This document shows positions 20,201 through 29,839 of a stretch of DNA of 38,950 nt, one piece after another. The notes under the pieces are model-generated. The model searched no databases. It was not told where the DNA came from and worked only from the letters and a program-made list of their open reading frames with translations. A program made the position numbers and the translations under genes. The stretch covers positions 20,753 to 59,702 of the forward strand of contig JAHBMJ010002140.1 of assembly GCA_018398765.1 (NCBI GenBank), in the 5' to 3' direction. This stretch comes from Chromera velia. Its lineage: Eukaryota > Sar > Chromeraceae. Within the stretch, counting starts at the first letter, position 1; every line of letters starts with the position of its first letter.

Positions 20201-22488
20201 CCTGTGATCGCTGCGGTCAACGGTGTGGCCTTCGGAGGTGTGTTTGTCCTCTTCTTCTCTTTCTTCCCCCCTCCCCCCTCCCTTGTCCTCCTACCAACTC
20301 AGTTGTGGGTGGAAGCCAATTCTTCCTGCGTATCTGCGTGTGCAACTGATTGATGGCATGGGAATGGGTCTGTTTCAGCAAGGCATATTTTTGCTGTTTG
20401 TTTCTTTCTCAATTTTGTCTTCGTATGTCCCCGCTTCTTTCTTTCCTTCTGCAGGCGGGTGTGAGATTGCGATGATGTGCGACATCATTCTGGCCTCTGA
20501 GAAGGTCAGACAGAGCAAAGGTAGAAGACAGAGAGCGTTCGCAAAATAGCTCGCTTGATTTAATCTCTGAAATTTTACGGGTGGTCTGCTAAGGTGACGG
20601 GAAATGCAGCAATAGAAATGCTTTGAAAGGAGAACATGGAGAGAAAGAAGTTTTGACTTTTTTGAAACCGTTTATTACTTCCCCCACTTCACTTCCTCTC
20701 AGATCCCACCCCTCACTCTTCCTTCCCTCTTTCCTGTTTGGTTCCCTTCGTTGATTTGCTTGCAGGCAAAGTTTGGACAGCCGGAGATCAAACTCGGTCG
20801 GTAAGCATGAATGATTTCTTTCCGCGTTCTTTTGCTCTTTCTGATGCCAACCACGCTGGGTGGGTGGGTGGATGGATTGTGTATGGCACAGAGTGGGGCA
20901 GCGACTCCGGCAACGCGATCAGATCGATCCTGATTTTCCATCTGCATAGTTTGAACTTTTGTCTGTCCCCTCCTCTCGTGTAAAGAAGCGACAAACTGGA
21001 GGGAGGGGCGAAAATGGGATGGATTTCATTTTTGGGAGATCGTTTTTTTTTCGTTTGCTTGTTTGCTCAAAAGTGCTCTCTTGAAGAGGGTGTCTGGGCC
21101 GCTGGGGTCTGATCGTGCATCGACTGCGTCTTTGAAATTGAATTTTGGATGGGGTGCGGTGCAGTGGCCAACGATTGCTCGGAGTTCCTTTGAGAGAGAA
21201 GTGAAGCATCAAAGAAAAGAATGTTGAAGCCGTGTGTTGCGTGAGTGAGTGAGGGAGGGAGGGAGGGAGTGAGTGAGTGAGGAAGTGAGTGAGTGAGGGA
21301 GGGGGGGAGGGAGGGAGTGAGTGAGTGAGTCAGTGAGTGAGTGAGTGAATGAGTGAGTGAGTGAGTCAGTGAGTGAGTGAGTGAGTGAGTGAATGAGTGA
21401 GCGAGTGAATGAGTGAGTGATTGAGTGAATGAATGAGTGAGGGAGTGAATGAATGAGTGAGTGGGTGAGTGAGTGCAGGTCTGATCCCAGGCGCTGGGGG
21501 GACTCAGAGATTGACGAAGGCAGTCGGTGAGTTCTCTTCTTCCTCTTCTCTTTCTCAGATGCGCGGTCTTTTTCTGCTCTTCTTTTTTGCCAGCGGACTT
21601 GTAAGGTAAGAAATCTCCGAAAAAAAGGCGAAAAAGGTCCTATAGACAAAAGATTCTGCTGGAAGAGGAATTCACTCGAGTGTGGTCGTCTCGCAGGATA
21701 TGTGGCAGTCTCTTTTTGTTGACGCGTGCCTTTTCCAACCCTCTTCCGTCCGCTCTGTGTCTTTTCGTCTCTTTGCATGTTCGCTGCTTTGTTCGGCTCA
21801 TTCTGATGGCTTTTCGGTCTGATGGGTTGCTCCCTTGTTTTCGCTCTTGCGTGCTGTGCAGGCAAGAGCCACGCAATGCTGGTCAGTCATCCGAAGTTTT
21901 ACGGATTCCTCTTGTACACAAAGTGAAAGAGGGAGACACAGAGGGGGTGGGCGGGAGAGCAGAAGGAGGAATCAAGACGACATGGCAGTGCCGCAATGCT
22001 TGCGCAGCATATGAGAACACAGAGGAAGATGGAGCGAATACCGAGTGTCGGATTGAGAAAGACATTTTTGTGCTATGAGGGGGTCCATGCATTCACCGTT
22101 TTGTCTGTACATTTGCTCGCCCTTGCATGTCTTTCGTATCGTTTCAAAGGGGGGAAGGAGAAACGAAATGCATGTGCGGGATGGATGCGTTCGGCTTCCG
22201 ATGAGATTCTCAGGAACAGAGGGGAAAGAAATTCTGAAAGGGAAAAGAGGCGCCCAGGCAAGCAGGTGTGTTGTTTCGGGTTGCTTCTGGATCAGACTGA
22301 CACCAAATTTTGTTATGTTGAATTTAACTCATTGCATTGATTGAATGAAGCAGATGTGCCTGGGTGGGGAACCCATCGATGCGCATGAGGCGAAGAGGTT
22401 GGGTCTCGTTGCAGCTGTGTTCCCTCCTGAAGAACTTCTTCCCTCTGCCCTCGGGTACGTGGACAGACACACACACACGCACACACAC

Positions 22489-22528
<40 letters not shown>

Positions 22529-23456
22529 AGGAAGGAAGAAAAAAGGAAGGACGCAGCACTGACTGTCTGGGTGATCTGCTTTACTCGGGAAAGCCTGCTT
22601 GGTGGTTCACTGTTTCTTGCGTTGTTTCTCTTGCTGTTCACAATCATGAACACACACAAGCTTCCCTCAATGTAATTCCACACCGTAACCGAAGCTCCAG
22701 CCCATCAATGATGCATTTCGTCCCTGTCCTCTTTTTTTCCTGTCGTTGCTCCCTGGACACCTCAGGCCCAGGGTTTCATCTTTGCTCAGAAATTTGGAAG
22801 AAAATCTGGGTAGTGGGTCAGGTAAATCCCTCTGCGCCTCCCTCCCCTTCCCGTGCCTCGGTGTGTGCCCACATATATGCAGCATCGCCAGACAGATCTC
22901 TAGACACTCCATCCCCGTGCTCTCGGCATGCAAGGAGGCGGTCAGTTGACTGACAGATTCATTCGAACAAAAAAGAGAAACGACAGGGGGGGGTTCCTCT
23001 GGCTTCTGCGCATGACGACTGAAGACTGACACTCGTTTGCCTGTCTGTCTGTCTGCCTGTCTGTCTGCCTGTGCAAAGAGAGAGGGAAGAGGGTTGAGGA
23101 GGCATTCAATGCATTTGAGTGACATTCCTTCCTTTTCAGGAGGGCCCGGGCATGTTTTTTCCAGGAAATCTTCACGAACAAGTGGGCAAAGATGGGCAAC
23201 CTGTAGCCGTGAGAGAAGTCCTTCGATATGGTTTTCTCTGTCGCTGTAAGTCTACAGTCGACCGGGAGTGAGGCGCACGTCACTGCATTGCCCCTCTCTC
23301 CCGCCCATGCAGGTAAAGACTGCTGACGAGCAACCCCTCTCTGAAGGCATCAAGACCGAGCGGCGTCTCTTCCATGCCATGTTCGCGTTGAGTGACTCCA
23401 AGGAGGGCACGGGGGCTTTCGTTCGAAAGAGAAAGGCCCAATTCACGGACTCTTGA
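17261..23456 (+). CDS. ECHS1-like: Enoyl-CoA hydratase (mitochondrial crotonase family), 15 proposed exons, 302 aa
   Basis: It hydrates 2-trans-enoyl-CoA in beta-oxidation and branched-chain amino-acid breakdown. Thirteen exons join in frame with canonical sites: 17976-18067, 18422-18525, 18928-18951, 19344-19395, 19878-19920, 20198-20237, 20455-20504, 20766-20796, 21479-21526, 21862-21881, 22354-22454, 22883-22940, 23313-23456. They encode RIAIVSLNRPKALNALNN, GRGKAFAAGADITEL, PVIAAVNGVAFGGGCEIAMM, KFGQPEIKLGLIPGAGGTQR, KEGTGAFVRKRKAQF. The two catalytic Glu (GGGCE and FGQPE) lie 20 residues apart, as E144/E164 in the mammalian enzyme. Intron 17824-17975 and the rest are GT-AG, except the one after 18067, which is GC-AG. 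Two upstream exons, 17261-17295 (MHPRTLVHSKFR) and 17757-17823, fit in phase and give an Arg-rich, acid-free presequence, suggesting mitochondrial import; these two are tentative. Exons of 20 and 24 nt are micro-exons. AATAAA at 23570-23575. Confidence 0.95.
17361..17503. repeat. Array of ATGATTCAAACTTTTAAAT units with inverted copies
   Basis: At least four direct copies of ATGATTCAAACTTTTAAAT begin near 17363, 17388, 17408 and 17437, separated by 1-10 bp. They are followed by inverted copies (AAAAAGTTTGAAT at 17461 and 17475) and a final direct copy, so 17475-17500 is palindromic. If the proposed first exon is right, the array lies in intron 1 of the enoyl-CoA hydratase gene. Spacing is too irregular for a CRISPR and the unit itself is self-complementary. 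Confidence 0.75.
21235..21477 (+). repeat. Intronic (GAGT)n array running into the 3' splice site
   Basis: About 240 bp of GAGT/GAAT/GAGG tetranucleotides fill the end of the intron between the exons at 20766-20796 and 21479-21526. In the sense strand it holds about two dozen copies of GTGAGT, a perfect 5' splice-site hexamer. It stops only at the acceptor (GAGTGAGTGCAG, then exon), leaving no polypyrimidine tract. The exon assignment is secure because the protein reads KLGLIPGAGGTQRL across the junction. Confidence 0.85.
22464..22523. repeat. Intronic CA/GA microsatellite
   Basis: A (CA)n tract passes into a (GA)n tract directly after the donor of the exon 22354-22454 (GG/GTACGTGG). Similar purine- or pyrimidine-pure tracts occupy other introns here: GA near 18835-18880, TC near 29797-29836, GA near 28716-28737. 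Confidence 0.7.
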
Positions 23457-24597
23457 TCGTTGTCGAAAAATGAAGAGCGTGGAAGGGTGGTTGGTACGTC
23501 GAGTGACAGCTTAGAGGCCGGACTGTCATGAAAAGACAATTTAGGACATCTTAGAATGGAACTAGTAGAAATAAAAGGTAACTCCGAGGTGTGCAACTTT
23601 GCATAGACTGGGCGGGTCTGCTAGCGGGTCTGTAGATCATGAAACCTGCATGCCACTGGACTTGTCAGATCTGTAACGGTTCACGTTTACCGGTCACGGT
23701 TTTCAGAGCTTAGAATCCGAAACTTATCTCAGTCTGTTCAGGTTGACGTCCATATAATGATTAATTTTCTTCTATTCTTTTCACATTTTTTCCCGGATAT
23801 ATATGATTTCAATTTTTTTTGTTCGTTTTTAAATCAAATTAAATGCTAGATTAAATGATAGTAAAGTCTAGGCCCTAGGGTAAGCTTTATAACATTTCGG
23901 AGTAGTTAGGATAATTCAAACGCGGCTGAAACACCAAATTATACTAGCCATATTAGGCATTTGAAATAGTAATTTCCCCTAGAATTTCCCGATTTAATTG
24001 GAATAATATCAATTTTTTTTTCTCAGAAATTTTCTATATGTGACAAACTAACATATCTAGACTTATATAGTGTTACTAGTGTACCAAGTTATGTTTTTGC
24101 CTACAAACCTGGGTACTACTAGTAGCCTAGTAGCTATAAACATTTTAAAACTCCAGAATTTCAAATCTGAACACCAATTAGTTTTAGTATATAATAAATA
24201 CCAGCATTTAACCTTAAAAAAATATAATTAGAAATTGCAATATACAGAATTAGAACTAGCATAAACTAGCCTGAGCCTAGGCCTGAGCAACGTTTAGCAT
24301 ATATATTTATAACTGGCATTAACTGCTGTAGATTAATGATCGATTCATGGGAACAAATTTAAAGTTCAAATAGCCGCCCGGCACCGGGCAAGCACTGAGG
24401 CAGACATGGGGCCGATAAGAAGGACCAAGCTAGAGACCAAGCTGATACAAAGCCGGCTCACATGGGTGGATCCAAAAACTGCACGCTACCACACCGACAT
24501 TCGCAGAAACAAACACGTAGCCTCCTCTCTTTCGTCTCTTATGCACAAGCCAGAGTCTGGTTACAGACTCAGTCTCTCGAAATGAATTGCATAAAAT
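23457..24597. other. Convergent intergenic region
   Basis: This lies between the tail-to-tail enoyl-CoA hydratase and ClpP-like genes and should hold both 3' UTRs. The middle (about 23750-24350) is strongly AT-rich without any open frame of interest. AATAAA occurs at 23570-23575, 114 bp after the hydratase stop; whether this lineage uses that signal is not known to me. Confidence 0.45.
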
Positions 24598-26532
24598 TCA
24601 GACTAGAGAAGCGATGGGGGGCACCTCCAAGGTTCCGAGTTTCGTGTCGAGGACGTCGTCAATCAGACCGTAGTCTTTAGCTTGTTGCGCGGTGATGAAG
24701 AAGTCTCTGTCCGTGTCGTCCTGCAACGAGTGACAGAGACAGGCAAAGTTCGATTGAGGGAGTGCGCAGTGATTGATGGCAAGGGGGGAAGAGGAAGCAC
24801 TGTGTTGCAACAAGATTTTGAGAAATATGTGATAAGGCGTCTCTGAATTCACGGATAGACATTCACCAAGGAGCAAACAAGAAGAAATCATCCCGGATAA
24901 CATGAAAAACGAAAAGTCAAAAACGCAAGGCGGAGACGGTTAGAGAAGGGAGACTGGCGATTGGATTTTGCACATCCAGCGATGTCGATTTGAGTGCCCA
25001 AAAGAGACTTAATTGTGGAGAGGGCACAGAGGAAGAATATGGTGCCACAGGGCAACAGGGTGACTTGAATAGGAATGGTGATCAAAAAAGAGAGACAACA
25101 GAGCGCTGATGAGGCAAACATCAAAAAGCATGCAGAGCAACGAAGAGGCATGAAGATGGGAGGGAGAGGGAGAGAGGGAAGGAGGAAAGGAAAGGGGGGA
25201 GAGAGGGGTGGGGGAGGTGGAGGGAGACACACAGATAGAGATAGAGAGGCAGTAGTAGGCACTGGAACGACAAGGGGCCCATTCATTCACTCACTCACTT
25301 ACTCACTCACTCGGTGACTTGCTACTCACTTACTCACTCACTCACTTGCTCGCTCGCTTGCTCACTCACTCTCTCAGTCACTTACTCGCTCGCTCACTCA
25401 CTGACACGCTCACTCACTCACTCACATACTCGCTCATTCACTCACTCACTCACTCCCTCACTCACTCACCCCAACTTACCCTCACCCTGACTCTCACTTG
25501 CTCACTCACTTACTCGTTCATTCGCTCACTCACTCATTCAGCCGCTGACTCACTCACTCACTCACTCACTCACTCACTCACTCACTCACTCACTCACCCC
25601 AACTTACCCTCACCCTGACTCTCACTCGCTCACTCACTCACTCATTCATTCGCTGACTGACTCATTCAGCCGCTGACTCAGTCTCTTATCCCAACTCCCT
25701 CGCTCACACCCATTCCCTCACTTTCTTGCCTACTCACTGCCTCACTCACTCTTTTGCTTACTCCTCATTCGCTCATCCATTTGCTGGTACACTCGCTGAC
25801 TCATTCACTGTCTGCGCGACTCACCCGAATGGTTTCAATTGGTTTTCCTGTTGTTTTCGAGAGAATCTGATTGAGAAGTTCTCGCGTGTACAGAAGCTCC
25901 TTTGCTTGAATCTCGATGTCAGCTGCTTGTCCCTGTGCCCCCCCCATCGGTTGATGGAGCATCACCCTTGCATGGGGCAGACACCGCCGTCTCCCCTTTG
26001 TTCCCGCCGATAACAACACTGCACCAACCTGTGCGGCCATTCCAAAGCACACCGTCTCCACCGGACACGGAACAAAATTCATGACATCAAAAATTGCCAA
26101 GCCCGACGTTACGGACCCACTCGGCGTGTTGATGTACAGCTTGATAGGTTCGTTGGCATCCTCGGCAGCCAGATGCAGCATCTGTGCAGTGATGCAGTTT
26201 GCAACTTCGTCATTGATGTGATTGGCCAACATGATGACCCGATTCTTCAAGAGACTGGAGACGACATCAAGCCCTGAGGCTGTTTGGGGAATCTGCACAG
26301 GAAAGGGGGTCATGTCGGGTCTTCCTGGTGTGTTTGGAGGCGCCTTGATCTCTTCCATTCGGAGGGGGGACGTCTCTCTCTCGCCTGAAAGGGCTATTCG
26401 TGAGCGTTCGTGTCGAGACCACCCCGACCCAAGTTCATTGATTGGTCTTCGGTTGGATGAGCCGAGGAGGCGGAAGGACCGCCCCTCCCTGAATAAGACA
26501 CAGCTCAAAAGAAGACACGACAACCAGAACAT
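24598..26532 (-). CDS. clpR-like: ClpP-like subunit with Ser-to-Gln change (ClpR-type), plastid-targeted, 276 aa
   Basis: Two exons: 26532-25825 (236 codons) and 24720-24598 (40 residues and stop), joined in phase 0 by CGG/GTGAGT...TTGCAG/GAC. Residues 1-14 (MFWLSCLLLSCVLF) form a signal peptide. A basic, Ser-rich stretch with an early Phe follows (REGRSFRLLGSSNRRP), the bipartite leader of secondary-plastid proteins. The ClpP fold runs from about 78 to the end: YINTPSGSVTSGLAIFDVMN, CFGMAAQVGAVLLSAGTKGR, ARVMLHQPMGGAQGQAADIE, DTDRDFF. Aligned to E. coli ClpP (S97, H122, D171), the spacing is exact: His193 and Asp242 are kept, but the Ser position is Gln168 (CAG). It is therefore predicted to be non-proteolytic, a structural ring subunit like ClpR of cyanobacteria and plastids. 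The intron holds a large ACTC array. Plastid location is inferred from the leader only. Confidence 0.95.
25275..25812. repeat. (ACTC)n array in the ClpP-like gene intron with a 128-bp duplication
   Basis: About 500 bp of ACTC/ATTC/GCTC tetranucleotides; the gene runs on the minus strand, so its RNA reads GAGUGAGU. A higher-order duplication is visible: the same non-tetranucleotide block (CCCCAACTTACCCTCACCCT) begins at 25469 and 25597, and GCCGCTGACT begins at 25541 and 25669, both offset by 128 bp. The array reaches nearly to the donor at 25824. Confidence 0.85.
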
Positions 26533-27126
26533 CGGAGCAGAAGATACTTAGGAGAGGTCCAAAAGGAAAGAGCTGCCTTAAAGGAGAGCAAAAAGAAAAA
26601 AAATGAGAACCGAGACCGTCGGCAGAGTGGAAACACGCGTACGCGTCCTTCCTCTTTGTACTAAATATCAACGACTCTTTCTCTGAATCTCTTCTCTGAA
26701 TCACATGAGTTTCAGTCAGGACTCACAAATTCCTGGTACCGACGGGTCCCTTACCACGTGCTGCAGAATCGATTGATTGAACGACGAGACAGAAGACTTG
26801 TAACGAGGTGATAACGAGGTGTACTGTTGTTTAAAGTCCTGCGCACGGATTGCGCGCTTACACTTCAAAAAGACTTTTTGTCAGTCTGACTTTTACGAGA
26901 CGGCCTTATATCGTCGGAGCTTCGCAATACTTCGCAAAACTTCGTACATCTCTTCGCATCTTTGAGACGCCTATATAGCTGTCAGCCACAGTGGCGTGAT
27001 CTGTAAGCTTTAGATTCTTGTTCCTTACCTGTGTGCTGAAGGTTTGCTTTCACAGGTTCTGGGAGGCTGGGATTGGACGGCTTCTTTTCCCGTCTCGTTT
27101 TCGATTTGCAAGAGAATTCCGATCTG
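26533..27126. promoter_or_regulatory. Divergent promoter region with 10-bp phased CTTCGCAA motif
   Basis: The ClpP-like gene (leftward) and the Tim44-like gene (rightward) start on either side, so this region must hold both promoters. It contains CTTCGCAA at 26920 and 26930, CTTCGTAC at 26940 and CTTCGCAT at 26952: three copies exactly 10 bp apart and a fourth 12 bp on. A CACGTG palindrome is at 26755-26760. Assigning any of these to a factor would be guesswork. Confidence 0.45.
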
Positions 27127-29792
27127 ATGCTCGCCCCCATCTGTCGACGGCTTTCCGTCCATTCTCCAACTCTATTGGAGGGATGCTTTCCCTTTGTGGG
27201 CGCTGCTGGGCGGGGGTATCGAGTCTCTCAGACTGGGGTGTCTTCGTTTCGGAGCAGTTCGGAGTTTCCGTTTCGGATCAATGCGCTCGGATCCGTTGAA
27301 AAGAGACGCCTGTTTGCATCAACTGGGAGCGGGGCGGGATCGAAGGGTAAAGGGAAAGTGGCAGAGCGGAACGTGAGCATTGGTTTAAAACCGCCAGCCA
27401 TTGAGGTGGGAGTGTCTGCAAGGAAGAAAAAAAATGGGGGGGGAAATGGAGGCGTTAGAGACTCGACGGCTGCAGAGGGAGGCAAGGACACGGCCAAAGG
27501 CGCCATGTCATCTTCTCAGAGTGTAGACCCAACAGTATCAGTGAAGGCATCAAGAGAGACACCTCAGCCCGAAGCGCAACAAACGGGGCCCTCTGTCCCC
27601 CCACCCGCAACCGTTCAGTTTCCCGCTGATTCTCCCTCTTCCTCTTCCTCACCTGAGTCGGACAGCTCTTCCCAGGAGGCCAAACCCAATTCTGCAGCAG
27701 CAGAAAAATTGCTGTCTCAGCAGAAAGAGGCAATGTCCGCAGAAACTGAGAAAAGCAAGGATGAGAATTCTTCAACGACTGCCGCAAAGGACACTGGGGG
27801 CGATCACGCTGGCAACGCAAACTCCGATAAATCGGCTGCGCCCGAAGAGAAAGAAAAAGAACCAACAGAAGGAGCCCCCACGTCAAAATTGGACAAGACA
27901 CTGTTAGAGAGAACGCAAGGTCCGTCAGCAGCTTCGTCGAAGAGACACACGCAAGGAGAGATGCATCATTTAGCCGTTACCCGTTTGTGACCGATCTTCC
28001 TTCCAACATTCTCATTCAAAAGCATTTTGGACAGTTCCTCAACATTACTTTTTGTTTGCTCCAAAACTGGCGTATGACTGCAAATTATTCCACGTTAATA
28101 ATGGTGTGCTCTTCTCGTCCAGGCTCATGAGGCAGGCCTTTCCACAATTTGACTTGATGGACCAGCGGTGCACGACGCTCGACCAATCCAATCACGTTTT
28201 GACCAAATTGAATTGAATTGAATTGAATCACCTCCCGTCCCTCCCATTTCTTCTATTCCGTCTTTGTTTCTACTCCTCAGATGCGAAGACTGTGCGGGAT
28301 TTTTGTATGGGGGTCGACGGACTAGACGTGTCTCATCCGGGACTCTGGCAACGCTGCGTGAATTGGGTGGGTCCGTGCGTTTGTTTTTCTATTTCTCTTT
28401 TTTCCCTTCTCTCTGTTCTGCCTGCAGAGAATTTGTTTATCTTTATCTGCTGCTTTGTTCTTGTATGCGGAAGAGGTTTGAAGAGTGGCATTATTGGTTG
28501 GCCGTTGGAATCTCTTTTCTCTTCATGCGTCCGTGGCTGAAAGGCGGCACTCAGATGAGCTCGAGCTCTTGGACGCATCATGCATTCATGCATGGTTTGT
28601 TTGGGCCACCAAGTAGAGAGAGCAGGGTCGGAACTCGAGCTGCAGAAGGACAGAATAGATGTGCCCTGTTGAAACGTTTGCGTTTATAAATGAGTCTGAA
28701 AAAAGTTCTTTGAGACAGAGAGAGAGAGAGAGAGAGACTGATGAAGAGAGGGAAATAATTACCGTCGTCAGACAAACTGCCACATGAATGCAAACACCGA
28801 AAGTGACAAAGAAATTCCTTCTCTATCTTTTCTTGCTTTTCTCTGCTTTCCCGTTTTTCTCACTTGACTGACTGCAGTTGAATTCAGGTTCTCTCGTCAG
28901 TCTCGCCCCTGACATCGTTCCACAACTAGAGTCTGTATCCCGACAGTCTCCGCGGTCAGCTTCTTTGTCTGTCTTTCCTTGTGTAGGTGTACTTGCGCCC
29001 GTCTTCCTACAGTACATCCATTCTCTTGTCCCTGCCCCCCCTTTTTTTTCTCGCTGTCTGTCAGTCCGTTTGCCCGTCTGCTCGCCTACCTGCCTGCCCG
29101 CTGCCTGAGTGCCTCTCTGTCCGGGTACACGCAGAGCTATGAGCAGCAGGGCAGTCATCCATTTGAGCTCCAATCTCCGTGTGTGCGTGCAGAGTGCGGT
29201 GGCAGTCAGAATTCGGTCGGGGAGTGAAGCAGGCAATGTTTTTTCTGTCAGAGAAGATCAGCGAAAAGGACTTGGCGGCTCTGAAAGGGGTGATGGACGA
29301 AGAGCTCTATCTGCTGTTGGAGAAACCCCTCCTGGCTCTCGGAGAATCGTCCGTCCGTCCGTTCGTCCGTCTGGCTGCTGGATGTTTTTTGTGTTTCTAT
29401 TTCATCTCTCAAATATTTGCATCAGGTGGTACAGTAATCTTCCCGCTTCCATTTATGATTTTTCTGGGTGATTTGTCTTTGTGTTTTGGTTCTGTCGCTG
29501 CCATTCGACTGTCGTTCGATCGTCTGTCGGCGCTCACGTTTGCTCCCATTTTTCTTTTTTTGAGGCGAGAAGAGGACGATCAGTCTTGTCTTTCAGTTCA
29601 GCCCTCCGCCTGCCTGCCCCCTGTGCTTGCATGTGCCTGCCTCGTTGCATTCGGACTCCCACCTCATCATGTGTAGAGGGCAGTACAAGGTCATCTTTGA
29701 CGTCGAGGAAGTGATGGACGTCGTCATTCAGAGGGTCTTCTTCATCGCAGGTAGGTAGGTAAATACGTTTGTGTGTTCTTACTTGCTGAATT

Positions 29793-29839
<47 letters not shown>

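Noticed and set aside
22767-22821. Possible extra exon of the hydratase gene after CCTCAG
   Set aside because: Including it breaks the frame. Joining 22454 directly to 22883 yields ALGIARQISRHS, which fits the family.
25319-25618. Open frame encoding LTHSLTHSL repeats, and the similar minus-strand frame at 21209-21865
   Set aside because: They are translations of tetranucleotide arrays located in introns of the ClpP-like and hydratase genes.
27073-27126. Upstream extension of the Tim44-like protein to a TTG at 27073
   Set aside because: A non-ATG start is not expected; the ATG at 27127 begins a good mitochondrial presequence.
28278-28380. Possible cassette exon in the Tim44-like gene (reads DAKTVRDFCMGVDG in one frame)
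   Set aside because: The attractive frame does not match the phases of its neighbours; joining 28167 to 29193 gives a continuous domain. It could still be an alternative exon in another frame.
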